DNA of 48,448 bases. Source: Treponema sp. (GTDB taxonomy: Bacteria > Spirochaetota > Spirochaetia > Treponematales > Breznakiellaceae). The position numbers and the translations under genes are program-made. The stretch covers positions 1 to 48,448 of the forward strand of contig JAIRUQ010000086.1 of NCBI GenBank assembly GCA_031254315.1, written 5' to 3'. The notes below the pieces were generated by a model that saw only the letters and a program-made list of their open reading frames with translations, had not been told where the DNA came from and searched no databases. Of this stretch, positions 23,170 to 32,225 are shown one piece after another (within the stretch, counting starts at the first letter, position 1; every line of letters starts with the position of its first letter).

Positions 23170-24291
23170 ATGAGGAAAATTGTAGCTATTTTGATGGTTT
23201 TATTGCTGTCCGCTTTTTTTGTGGGCAGTTGTAAAAAATCAGGCGGAACCTTAATTGGTATCGCTATGCCGGAAACCCACGTTCTTCGCTGGGTTAAAGA
23301 CGGCGCCTCTCTTCAGAAAGAAGCTGAGGGAAAGGGTTATCGCGCGGAAGTTCAGTACGGTAGTGCGGATCAGGTTGAACAGAATAAGCAGATTCAGAGC
23401 TTTCTTACTCAGGGAGCAAAGGTCTTGATAGTTGGCTGTATCAATGAAGGCGTTGCCTCTGTAATCGCCGAAGCAGGTCGTGACGGCGTAGCGGTTATCG
23501 CTTATGACCGTATCATCTCAAATTCAGCGGATTATGATTACTACATCACTTTTAACAACTTTAAAGTTGGTCAGCTTCAGGGGCAGAGTATTGTAAACGG
23601 TCTTAATTTGACTGCGGCTAGTGCATCGGCTCCTAAGTACATCACCCTGTTTGCCGGTTCCCCGACAGACGGAAACGCCTTCTTCTTCTATGACGGCGCA
23701 ATGAGCATCCTTAACCCCTATATTGACAGCGGTGTACTCAAAGTTATAGGACCCTATCCAAGAACTTCAGATGACAGGGATACTTTTATGAGGATTGCCA
23801 CTCTCGGTTGGGAAGCTGATAGAGCCAAGCAACGCATGGAAAACCTTCTGAATGGTGATGCCCGCAACGTAACACTGAACGCTATTTTGGCTCCTAATGA
23901 CACATTGGCGCGTGCTATTCTTGAAGCTTGCAGAGCCGACGCTAAATACCCAGCCGGCAGACTGCCCATAACATCCGGTCAGGACGCTGAATATGATTCA
24001 GCAGAGTCCATCAAAAGAGGAGATCAGTACAGCACAGTATTCAAAGACACAGCTATGCTTGCGCAAGCCGCGATTATTCTGGCTGACCAGATTCTTAACA
24101 ACCAGCCCATCAATATTCCGGGTGCGGTTCTTGCCACAGGCGATCTTGCGAGGATCGGCGATACCGGCATGAAAGTTGTAAATGCCTATCTGTTGGATCC
24201 TATCCTTGTTACAAGGGATAACCTCAATGTAATGATTGATGCCGGGTTCTATGACGACAGGCTAGATCGTGGGATTTTGTTGTTGAACTAG
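23170..24291 (+). CDS. sugar-binding lipoprotein of a ChvE/Mms-type ABC transporter
   Basis: The 373-residue protein has a lipoprotein signal (ILMVLLLSAFF, lipobox VGSC) and a periplasmic-binding-protein type I fold: IGIAMPETHVLRWVKDG, then VLIVGCINEGVASVIAEA, AYDRIISNSADYDYYITF and GQDAEYDSAESIKRGDQYST. The wording matches ChvE-type multiple-monosaccharide binding proteins. It delivers sugar to the MmsA/MmsB-like proteins encoded next. A terminator-like hairpin (24305-24341) between this gene and the ATPase would make the binding protein more abundant. The sugar is unknown; xylose, galactose or arabinose are family precedents. Confidence 0.9.
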   Translation: MRKIVAILMVLLLSAFFVGSCKKSGGTLIGIAMPETHVLRWVKDGASLQKEAEGKGYRAEVQYGSADQVEQNKQIQSFLTQGAKVLIVGCINEGVASVIAEAGRDGVAVIAYDRIISNSADYDYYITFNNFKVGQLQGQSIVNGLNLTAASASAPKYITLFAGSPTDGNAFFFYDGAMSILNPYIDSGVLKVIGPYPRTSDDRDTFMRIATLGWEADRAKQRMENLLNGDARNVTLNAILAPNDTLARAILEACRADAKYPAGRLPITSGQDAEYDSAESIKRGDQYSTVFKDTAMLAQAAIILADQILNNQPINIPGAVLATGDLARIGDTGMKVVNAYLLDPILVTRDNLNVMIDAGFYDDRLDRGILLLN

Positions 24292-24304
24292 TCTTTACAA
24301 AGAT

Positions 24305-24341
24305 TACCCGGTTGCAGGAACATGCGACCGGGTATTTTTTT
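24305..24341 (+). terminator. intergenic terminator/attenuator after the binding protein
   Basis: A 12-bp stem with one mismatch (24305-24316 with 24323-24334), loop GGAACA, and seven Ts (24335-24341). Partial readthrough would lower expression of the ATPase and permease genes. Confidence 0.85.
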
Positions 24342-24364
24342 ATGCCTGATTATCGTGGAATATC

Positions 24365-25888
24365 ATGAGTGAATACATACTGGAAATTGAAAATCTTACC
24401 AAAGACTTCCCCGGTGTCAGAGCGCTTGAAAATGTAAGCTTAAAAGTTAAAAAAGGTGAAATACATTCGCTGTGCGGAGAAAACGGAGCGGGCAAGTCTA
24501 CGCTAATGAGTTGTATATCCGGCGTTTATCCAACCGGCACTTACGAAGGCAAAGTTTTTTTCAAAGGACACGAAGCCAATTATCACAGTGTTAAGGACAG
24601 CGAAAAAGAGGGACTTGCGATAATTCATCAGGAGTTGGCGCTCAGTCCGTATCTGTCAATTTATGAGAATATTTTTCTGGGACACATGGAGACCCAGTTT
24701 GGAATAATAAACTGGAATAAGTATATAAAAGAATCTAAAAGTTATTTGAATACGGTAGGGCTTGCCGAGCCGCCTGAAACAATCGTCAGTAAGCTGGGCG
24801 TTGGAAAACAGCAGTTGGTAGAAATTGCGCGCGCCCTCTCTAAAAAAACAGAACTGCTTATCCTTGATGAGCCGACTTCGTCTTTGAACGATGATGAAAG
24901 TGAAAAACTCCTCAATCTGATACTTGAATTTAAACGCCAGGGTATTACCTCGGTGATAATTTCCCATAAATTAACTGAAGTTCTAAAAGTTGCCGATACG
25001 GTAACTATTTTAAGGGACGGGCAGTCGATTAATACTTATGATGTTAAGGGCGATAATCTTACTGAACAGATGATCATAAAAGACATGGTAGGGCGCAATT
25101 TAACACAGCGTTTTCCCGAACGCAAATCTGCACCGGGCGAGACTGTAATGGAAGTAAAAAACTGGAATGTCTATCACCCCGATTATCATGATATAAAAGT
25201 AGTAGATAATGTTTCTTTTTATCTTCGCAAAGGAGAGATTTTAGCTTTCTGCGGTCCGATGGGTGCAGGGCGCACAGAACTGATGATGAGTATTTTTGGC
25301 AAGTCTTATGGTTATCGCAGTGAAGGGAAATTGCGGATTAATGGGAAGGAATATAATTTCCACAACCCGCACGCGGCAATTGATTCGGGGCTTGGTTATA
25401 TTTCAGAAGATCGCAAAACTCTTGGGTTAATTCTTATTCAGGATATTAAAACTAACATAACTCATTCCCGTCTTGGAAAAATTTCGCGTTTTGGAGTTAT
25501 CAACAAGCAAGACGAAATTTTAGAAGCGGAGCATTACCGCAAAGAGCTGAATATAAGAACGCCGTCTATAAATCAGTATGTGCGAAACCTGTCCGGCGGC
25601 AACCAGCAAAAAGTTGTTGTAAGTAAAACGCTTTTTGCAGACCCGGACATTTTAATAGTTGACGAACCAACCCGCGGCATTGATGTTGGTGCGAAGACGG
25701 AAATCTACGGTATTTTGAACGATATGATTGCCGCCGGGAAGAGCATTATCATGGTCAGCTCAGAACTTCCCGAAGCTCTTGGAATGGCGGATAGAATTTA
25801 TGTTATGAACGAGGGTAAAATTAAGGGCGAGCTGTCTAAGGAAGAGGCAACCCAGGAAAAAATAATGCATTTGGCGTTAGTGGGATAA
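24365..25888 (+). CDS. sugar ABC transporter ATPase, MmsA/XylG-type
   Basis: The 507-residue protein is a tandem ATPase: the first half has Walker A GENGAGKST, signature LGVGKQQLVEIARALS and Walker B LLILDEPTSSL; the second has the degenerate GPMGAGRTEL, LSGGNQQKVVVSK and ILIVDEPTRGIDVG. This layout is typical of monosaccharide importers (RbsA/XylG/MmsA). It energises uptake through the permease encoded 10 bp downstream. Confidence 0.95.
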   Translation: MSEYILEIENLTKDFPGVRALENVSLKVKKGEIHSLCGENGAGKSTLMSCISGVYPTGTYEGKVFFKGHEANYHSVKDSEKEGLAIIHQELALSPYLSIYENIFLGHMETQFGIINWNKYIKESKSYLNTVGLAEPPETIVSKLGVGKQQLVEIARALSKKTELLILDEPTSSLNDDESEKLLNLILEFKRQGITSVIISHKLTEVLKVADTVTILRDGQSINTYDVKGDNLTEQMIIKDMVGRNLTQRFPERKSAPGETVMEVKNWNVYHPDYHDIKVVDNVSFYLRKGEILAFCGPMGAGRTELMMSIFGKSYGYRSEGKLRINGKEYNFHNPHAAIDSGLGYISEDRKTLGLILIQDIKTNITHSRLGKISRFGVINKQDEILEAEHYRKELNIRTPSINQYVRNLSGGNQQKVVVSKTLFADPDILIVDEPTRGIDVGAKTEIYGILNDMIAAGKSIIMVSSELPEALGMADRIYVMNEGKIKGELSKEEATQEKIMHLALVG

Positions 25889-25898
25889 GGAGAAAATT

Positions 25899-27095
25899 AT
25901 GAGCGGAAAAACTATTAATACTTCCGATATTAAAACTCTGATAAAAAACAATATCAGAAATTATTCAATGTTCATCATGCTGGCGTTGATTATGATAATC
26001 TTCGGTTTTCTGACCGACTGGGTGAACTGGACTCCGCGTAATTTTACCAATATATTTTTTCAGTTCAGTTATGTACTTATTCTTGCAGTTGGCATGGTAA
26101 TGGTTATCATCGTACAGGGAATAGACCTTTCTGTCGGTTCAGTCTGCGCTTTTGTAGGAGCATTAAGCGCGATGCTTTACAATACCGGCGTTGGACTGCC
26201 GGTTACGCTTTTGGGTGCGCTGGTCATGGGCGGTGTTATTGGTGCTTTTCAGGGGGTATGGGTGGCTTATGCCAGACTTCCGGCATTTATTGTTACTTTG
26301 GCAGGTATGCTTTTATTCAGGGGGCTTACCTTCTTTGTTACTAAAATGAATCCTATCAGTCTTAAAGATACAGGTTACTCTCTTATTTCTACCGGAGTTT
26401 TGGACGAAATATTGAAAGTCAATAAAATTGGTGACTACTTTCCTTTGGCTTTTGTTGCGGCGGTAACTATACTGTTGATTTTCTTTATCACAGAATTTCT
26501 TAGCCGCAAGAAAAAAATAGCCAACGGATTTGAAGTTGCTCCGTTATCTATGTTTATTGTAAAGCTGGTATTAATCAGTCTGTTAACACTTGGTCTTGCC
26601 GAGCGTTTTGCCCGCTATCGGGGTCTTCCTGTTGTCGCATTGGTTCTGGGCATAACTGTTTTTATTTTTCACTTTATCATGAATAATACTGTTTTAGGGC
26701 GTTATATCTATGCGGTTGGCGGCAATCCTCGTTCGGCAACACTTTCCGGCATTAATTCGGAGATGGTAACGTTTATCGTGTTTTGTTTCATGGGCGGAAT
26801 TACGGGGCTTGCCGCCGTTGTTTCAACAGGTTACATGAACAGCGCACTGCCTCAAGCCGGCAACCTCTTTGAACTGGACGCCATTGCCGCGTGTTACGTC
26901 GGCGGCGTTTCTGCGGGTGGCGGTATTGGTTCGGTAGTCGGGGTCATAGTTGGGGGACTTGTAATGAGTACGATTAACAACGGAATGTCTTTAAAAAACA
27001 TGGGAGCTGATTGGCAGACTGTTGTAAAAGCGTCGATCCTTCTGCTTGCGGTTTTCTACGACGTTTACACTCGCAGAAAAGCAGGATTGGCTTAA
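25899..27095 (+). CDS. sugar ABC transporter permease, MmsB/XylH-type
   Basis: The 398-residue membrane protein has around ten hydrophobic segments and the BPD_transp_2 family motifs: GIDLSVGSVCAFVGALSA, LPAFIVTLAGMLLFRG, YAVGGNPRSATLSGI, and the closing GGVSAGGGIGSVVGVIVGGL. It forms the inner-membrane channel for the sugar captured by the lipoprotein at 23170. An SD (AAGGAG) lies just upstream. It ends 8 bp from the end of a convergent gene, so no separate terminator fits between them. Confidence 0.94.
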   Translation: MSGKTINTSDIKTLIKNNIRNYSMFIMLALIMIIFGFLTDWVNWTPRNFTNIFFQFSYVLILAVGMVMVIIVQGIDLSVGSVCAFVGALSAMLYNTGVGLPVTLLGALVMGGVIGAFQGVWVAYARLPAFIVTLAGMLLFRGLTFFVTKMNPISLKDTGYSLISTGVLDEILKVNKIGDYFPLAFVAAVTILLIFFITEFLSRKKKIANGFEVAPLSMFIVKLVLISLLTLGLAERFARYRGLPVVALVLGITVFIFHFIMNNTVLGRYIYAVGGNPRSATLSGINSEMVTFIVFCFMGGITGLAAVVSTGYMNSALPQAGNLFELDAIAACYVGGVSAGGGIGSVVGVIVGGLVMSTINNGMSLKNMGADWQTVVKASILLLAVFYDVYTRRKAGLA

Positions 27096-27103
27096 CCTTA
27101 GCG

Positions 27104-27694
27104 TTAATTAGAATCTGATTTTGACGTTATCCATGCGCCCATAAAACCGATAAAAATAGCAAACAGTGGGACAAGATCAATTTTAGCGCCTATATGATAC
27201 CTGCTTTCTCCGTCAAATAAACGGTAGCCGGTTTCGATAGATAAAATATTATAATTAAATTTACCCAGATTTGCCCGAATCCCCGCCTGTAAGCCTACGG
27301 TAAATATATATTTGTCCCAAAAGAAATTTTCACCGGCAAACGCATAATTAATTGAAGTAAACGGTCCAAAATAAAAAAAATCGTCTAAGTATATTACATC
27401 CCAGTATAATTTAAAATTAATAAGTGAGAAATCAGCCCCATCTGTAGTTGCATCTGTTCCTCCCCAGCTATAAGTGGTAAAAGGACATAATTCCCATCCT
27501 ATATTTGTCCTTCTGTCTTCTATTCCGAAATTAAACAACGTTAAAAATATTCCGTCATCGTTATTATTTTTTAACGGGAAATTCCATCCGCCGCCTAAAT
27601 CCCCAAAATTAAAATTAAACATGAAATTATCATCTGAATGAACAGATGCGGTTAGACTTGCGATTATTACAAATAAAAACAGGAATCTTTTCAC
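27104..27694 (-). CDS. secreted beta-rich outer-membrane-like protein
   Basis: The start is a GTG at 27694 with SD AGGAG; the signal peptide MKRFLFLFVIIASLTASVHS precedes Asp-Asp. The 196-residue protein is rich in Phe, Tyr, Gly and Asn, with alternating patterns (FGPFTSINYAFAG, FTVGLQAGIRANLGKFNYN, LSIETGYRLF) and ends in a short hydrophobic segment. It resembles an 8-strand barrel or surface protein; the family is unknown. Confidence 0.65.
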   Translation of the reverse strand: MKRFLFLFVIIASLTASVHSDDNFMFNFNFGDLGGGWNFPLKNNNDDGIFLTLFNFGIEDRRTNIGWELCPFTTYSWGGTDATTDGADFSLINFKLYWDVIYLDDFFYFGPFTSINYAFAGENFFWDKYIFTVGLQAGIRANLGKFNYNILSIETGYRLFDGESRYHIGAKIDLVPLFAIFIGFMGAWITSKSDSN

Positions 27695-27759
27695 AACAAT
27701 GCTCCTATCAAGTATTCAGTTATTGTATCATGTTTTTTACCTGATTGGAAAGCGGACAA

Positions 27760-27793
27760 CCGCCTACACGCTCTTTAATAGCTGTGTAGGCGG
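27760..27793. terminator. long stem-loop between surface-protein genes
   Basis: A perfect 10-bp stem (27760-27769 with 27784-27793) with a 14-nt loop lies downstream of the large lipoprotein gene on the minus strand. There is no clear T-tract on either side, so its efficiency as a terminator is doubtful. Confidence 0.45.
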
Positions 27794-27842
27794 CTTTCCT
27801 GTGTTAACAATTCTGATTATGCGATAAAAATACATTTTCTAA

Positions 27843-27880
27843 AGAAGTTGTTCAGAAACTGAAGTTTCCGAACAACTTCT
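27843..27880. repeat. REP-like palindrome, copy 3 (inverted and most complete)
   Basis: An 11-bp outer stem AGAAGTTGTTC/GAACAACTTCT (27843-27853/27870-27880) encloses a 6-bp inner stem GAAACT/AGTTTC. Its reverse complement matches the copies at 16327 and 20784. It lies just downstream of the large lipoprotein gene and may double as its terminator. Confidence 0.82.
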
Positions 27881-27918
27881 ATTATTTGTTTCCGCCCCTA
27901 TTTCAAGGAGAAATAGGA

Positions 27919-29760
27919 TCATTCCTCAAATGTTCCACTGCCAATTCCGTTTACGAAATCTACTGCCACAACTCCCGCAGGGGATCCGGTGTTAAGTATA
28001 TCCCAACTAATTGTTGGTGAGTTAAGAATATATAATTCAAACTGCAGGTAGTTGTTTCCATAAAAACTGCCGGAGCCTTTGTAAGTACCGTCGTTAACCC
28101 AATCAATCAAAATAACCCAAACATTTAGAGTAACAGTCCCGTTGCTAATAAGACCTGCATTACCACCGATCATATTTATCTTAAAACTGTCGGCGGCAAT
28201 TAAATCCCACCCATTAGAGGCACAAATATATTTTCCGTTATACTCGTTTGGAATACCGGTAATAGTAAGTCTTCCGGCAGTCGGGATATTGCTGTTGGCA
28301 TCTACCTCTGTTATTGAGATTATTTTAATGTAGAATTTCCCCATTTGTGTTGCGCATCTAAATGCTAACTGTTTCGTCTCGCCTTTAGGGATAGGTCTTT
28401 CACTTACTAATGTATAGGTTGTTCGTGTGCTATTTATTATGGGAGCGCTGGTAAATGCAAAATCTTCGCCTCCGGCTTCATAATAGTATTGAATGTTCAA
28501 CTGCCTTTCACCGGTTTCTGTCCATGCCTCAAATGTATAAGCATAATACTTACCTGCCTGCGGGATATAATTATATTGAACAATAGCCTTCCAGCCTTCC
28601 CACTGTCCTGCTGGAGTACCGCCGACCGTAACTGCACACACTCCGTCATTATCAACTGAATAATCTATTGTAGCTGTTGACGATGAATCAATCCATTTCA
28701 TCCAGCTTCCAGTATTATTATTATACTCACTAGTATCCCTTATATTTAAGTTAATATTAAATTTGTCTGTATTTTTTACCGTTATTGGATTGGTCAAATA
28801 CCAAAGATTAAATAGGCTCGCGTCACCGTAATCGTTACCCCATAATGGTACAGATTTGAAACCATGAATGTAAAATATAATATTCGTGTCTTCTTCAAGA
28901 GCCTCTATCTTGATTGACCAAGGGGTGTTTGTTCTCGCATTAAAAACAGTGGTTTCGCCAAGTAAATATCTATCCTCTGCATCAGTTCGTTGGAAGGCTT
29001 GTATTACGACAGAAGGGACAGACTTCCCTTCATGGCTAATATTGATAGTTCCGTTCAGGGTAATGGTTCTTAGATTGGTCATGTTTATGGTTATACCGGT
29101 TTTATTGTTGGTGTTATCAAGCGTCATTGTATTATCTTTATCATCAATTCTGAACATCTCGATTAGATAATCCTTATCCGAAAAGGCATTTATCCGAAAA
29201 TAAATTTCTTTCCCTGTAGGCAATGTTGATTTTATTGCTTTTATCGTCCATTCGACAGGAGTGTCTGCTTCCGATAAATCAACCCTGGTCTTTTTTTCCC
29301 AGTCCCAGTCTTTATCGTGGACAACAATTTCTACATAGGGAACAGGTTGTCCGTTTTCTTTAATCGTGATGGTTCCGCTAAAGGTCATTATGTTGTTGTT
29401 GGTTCCGGTTTGTACTTCTACGGCGTCTTCAAAAACCTTAATAGCCGCTCTCAGAGCAGCCGTTGCCGCATCTACAGATGCCTGGCTTTTTGAGCGACTG
29501 TCCCTGACTCTTTCCGCTTCACTAATGGCGTTAATTAAAGCGGCTTTCTGGGACCTGGTTGCATAAGACTCACCTTCGACTATATCCGCCGCATCTTCGG
29601 CTTCATTTTCTACATCTGATCTTGCCTTGTAAGCCTCTATAATTGCCGCTGAAAGCTCAGACGTATCAGCGAGTTCTTCCGGGTCTGTACAGGCTGATAA
29701 AACTAGCAAGCTTATCAGGGCAATTGTTAGTACCCCCCCCGTTACAAAGAATCTTTTCAT
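27919..29760 (-). CDS. large modular surface lipoprotein, possibly phase-variable
   Basis: The 613-residue protein has a lipoprotein signal with lipobox LSAC (Cys23). Then come a helical FIVAR-like segment (about 35-115), two similar beta domains (about 123-215 and 230-330, each opening TFSGTITIKENGQP or TLNGTINISHEGKS), a carbohydrate-binding-module-like beta domain (about 345-500) and a C-terminal beta domain. The SD (GGAGGG) is good. A run of eight Gs falls in codons 7-10 of the signal peptide, where slippage would shift the frame. An adhesin or glycan-binding surface protein is likely; no catalytic motif is seen. Confidence 0.78.
   Translation of the reverse strand: MKRFFVTGGVLTIALISLLVLSACTDPEELADTSELSAAIIEAYKARSDVENEAEDAADIVEGESYATRSQKAALINAISEAERVRDSRSKSQASVDAATAALRAAIKVFEDAVEVQTGTNNNIMTFSGTITIKENGQPVPYVEIVVHDKDWDWEKKTRVDLSEADTPVEWTIKAIKSTLPTGKEIYFRINAFSDKDYLIEMFRIDDKDNTMTLDNTNNKTGITINMTNLRTITLNGTINISHEGKSVPSVVIQAFQRTDAEDRYLLGETTVFNARTNTPWSIKIEALEEDTNIIFYIHGFKSVPLWGNDYGDASLFNLWYLTNPITVKNTDKFNINLNIRDTSEYNNNTGSWMKWIDSSSTATIDYSVDNDGVCAVTVGGTPAGQWEGWKAIVQYNYIPQAGKYYAYTFEAWTETGERQLNIQYYYEAGGEDFAFTSAPIINSTRTTYTLVSERPIPKGETKQLAFRCATQMGKFYIKIISITEVDANSNIPTAGRLTITGIPNEYNGKYICASNGWDLIAADSFKINMIGGNAGLISNGTVTLNVWVILIDWVNDGTYKGSGSFYGNNYLQFELYILNSPTISWDILNTGSPAGVVAVDFVNGIGSGTFEE
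29733..29740 (-). repeat. G8 homopolymer in a signal-peptide coding region
   Basis: Eight Cs on the plus strand (Gs on the coding strand) span codons 7-10 of the lipoprotein at 27919-29760. Tracts of this kind cause slipped-strand phase variation in treponemes and other bacteria. Any change that is not a multiple of three would end translation early. Confidence 0.85.
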
Positions 29761-30044
29761 TTTTACCCTCCTAAAAGTAAAAAATTATTAGATAGGCTAT
29801 TTTTGTCTTATATTCTGAAAATATGGCGTATAAATGCCTTTGTTATTTACTGTATATCCAAAAATTCAGGTTCTTATTTCGCCTACCCTTATAAAAATAT
29901 AATGCCAATTTAAGAAAAAGGTTACAAGGGTTTTTGGGGAATTTTTGAAAAAAGCGGGGATAATATTTTTTTTAGGGTTTTTGACTGTTTCCATCATGAG
30001 GCGAACGTTGTTTGCCATATATCACCGGGAAAAACGGCAGATAC

Positions 30045-32222
30045 TTAAACTTTAGCAGTCAGCCGTACTTTTACTCTGTCAAACATTTCCTTAAAAACTG
30101 CACTTTCTTTTTCGACAATTTTGATAAATGGGTTTTCTTCGGGCTTTCCAAGCACTTTTTCCATCTCCGCCTTGTTACGGAATGTGGCTTCCTTAAACGA
30201 ATTTTTATAGTCCTTCGCCCTGCTTTCGTAAATTTGCTTCTCTATCCAGCGGCGGATTTCCAAAGTGGCGGCAAGCTCTTTAGCAAACACAGAAGCGTCC
30301 GGGGCTTTTTCAGTCTCTAATAAAAGCGCGAGAACCGCCCAAGCGTGGCGCGCCTTGTCCGGCGCGTATTCTTTGTCCCAAAGATCGTATACGCTGTGAA
30401 TTTCATCCCAGTTTTTTAATTTTCCTTCGCCGATATCTTTGCGAAGTTCGTCTACGCGAAAAGCAGGAACGATCTGTCCGCCTACGTTTACCCAGTCTTT
30501 AATCCGTTCTTTAGAAGAGCCAAGCAAACTACACAGACCGCTGTAATTAAGTTCCGGGCGCGAATCAAAAAACTCCACGACAGTTTTTACCGCGTAATAA
30601 CGGAGCATTTGGCGGTAGGCGGCAATCGCTTCGAGCGGCTTAACCACAATCTGTCCTCGTTTGCTTCTTTCAAAGTGGCGGCAGTAAATTTTACGCACGC
30701 CGCCACCCATTTCCGCCATATCCATTGGCGAAAAACCGGACTCGCCAAGCCAGCCGTTTAAAAGAGAAAGAGCGATAATTATTTCTTCTGCGGTGTCGGG
30801 GGCGAGATAATCTGCTTCTATTCGCTGGAGTTTTGTTTTTCGCCTGTCGCGGTTTTTTGTTTTCCATGAATTGCGTTCAAGAGCGTAGAGGTTGTGAATC
30901 CAAAAATAAGCCGGCATCACTTCAAGACGGTTTTTATTTACATTGTTGTTAATAAGCGAGAAGGGCAGGGGAATATTCAACTCCGCCGGATATTCGCCTT
31001 TTGCGATTATCACATACGAGGCGAAAACACTTGAGTGTTTAAGACTGACAGCAAGCCCTGGCCAGAAGCCGCGCTTTGCGCGGAGCTCTCCGTCATTGGC
31101 TCTGCTGTTGTGATTGCTCCCGATAGTAGCCGCCGCCGCCATATTCGACATTCCCTGAATAAGACTCGCTATCAAAAAAGAATTGTTGTGGTGCTGTTCA
31201 TGTACGGGGAAGATCAAATTGTTGATTATTTCACAGCATGACACAGTAGAATTATCACCTAACACAGAGTGAATAAGGCGCGCTCCGTACTTTAAATTAC
31301 TGTTTCTGCCCATGACAAAACGCACAGCCTTGGAACCGTAAAAAACATTGCATGCGTATCCCACAATTCCGTTTACCAACTCCACGCCCTCGCCTATCTG
31401 CGTCGGCTCTTCGGCGGATGACAAAATCGAAATATTTTTTATTTTATTCGCGCCTTTAATATATGCGCAATCTCCCACCGCCGTATCTTTAATAATCGCA
31501 CAACTTTTTATCACCGCGCCATTGCCAATTATTCCGTAACTGCCACGTAAGCCGCCGTACTGTTTCTGCGTAATCTCCGCCAATTTTTCTGTGAGCGCGG
31601 TGTCGTCACGGTATGCCGCCCAAAGGAAAGCGTCCGCTGTAATCATATCTATAAACGGAAGAACAGAGCGCCCTCCGGCTTCGTTCATCACATCGATCCA
31701 AACGCGCACTTCTTCGGCTTCGCCGTCTTTGATTACGCCGTTGCCGAACTTCGCGTGATTTGTGGTTTGCAGTTCATTAACTTCTGAAAGAATACAGTTA
31801 TTCCCGATTATGTAATGTGAAATATACGCGCAATTTTGAATTGCCGTATCATCGCCGATGTCGCATGAAATTATAACGCTGTTTCGTATACCGGCAGGGA
31901 TGTAAAAATCGTGATGTTTGAGCAGAACATTTCTCATTGTGCCAATGCGCACAAGTCCGTAAAAATAAGAGCCGGTAATTATCGAAGCGTCAAACGGATC
32001 GCAGACAAGGACATCATCCCAATTTGCACAATAATTTCTGTTATCGTTTAGTATTTTTATTTCTACCGGTTTTAGTTTTCGCCAGTCTTCCGGTTTTTTG
32101 GAAAAACGTTTAGCTTGTTGCGCGTTGCGAAGCCAGTATTCATCCATGCCGGTTGGCAAATATTCTTCAGGAATAAAATCGTAACCGTGACATTCAATCG
32201 GTAAAACTTTTTTATCATTCAT
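30045..32222 (-). CDS. DUF4954 protein with left-handed beta-helix
   Basis: The 725-residue protein has a long hexapeptide-repeat-like region (about residues 80-390; for example DASIITGSYFYGLVRIGTM, NSVIISCDIGDDTAIQNC, GNGAVIKSCAIIKDTAVGDC), indicating a left-handed parallel beta-helix as in acyl- and nucleotidyl-transferases. A helical C-terminal part of about 300 residues follows. It matches the DUF4954 pattern seen in spirochaetes and Bacteroidetes. The activity is unknown; transfer of a sugar or acyl group is a guess from the fold. It begins 3 bp after pheS on the same strand, so the two are cotranscribed. Confidence 0.82.
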   Translation of the reverse strand: MNDKKVLPIECHGYDFIPEEYLPTGMDEYWLRNAQQAKRFSKKPEDWRKLKPVEIKILNDNRNYCANWDDVLVCDPFDASIITGSYFYGLVRIGTMRNVLLKHHDFYIPAGIRNSVIISCDIGDDTAIQNCAYISHYIIGNNCILSEVNELQTTNHAKFGNGVIKDGEAEEVRVWIDVMNEAGGRSVLPFIDMITADAFLWAAYRDDTALTEKLAEITQKQYGGLRGSYGIIGNGAVIKSCAIIKDTAVGDCAYIKGANKIKNISILSSAEEPTQIGEGVELVNGIVGYACNVFYGSKAVRFVMGRNSNLKYGARLIHSVLGDNSTVSCCEIINNLIFPVHEQHHNNSFLIASLIQGMSNMAAAATIGSNHNSRANDGELRAKRGFWPGLAVSLKHSSVFASYVIIAKGEYPAELNIPLPFSLINNNVNKNRLEVMPAYFWIHNLYALERNSWKTKNRDRRKTKLQRIEADYLAPDTAEEIIIALSLLNGWLGESGFSPMDMAEMGGGVRKIYCRHFERSKRGQIVVKPLEAIAAYRQMLRYYAVKTVVEFFDSRPELNYSGLCSLLGSSKERIKDWVNVGGQIVPAFRVDELRKDIGEGKLKNWDEIHSVYDLWDKEYAPDKARHAWAVLALLLETEKAPDASVFAKELAATLEIRRWIEKQIYESRAKDYKNSFKEATFRNKAEMEKVLGKPEENPFIKIVEKESAVFKEMFDRVKVRLTAKV

Positions 32223-32225
32223 CTG

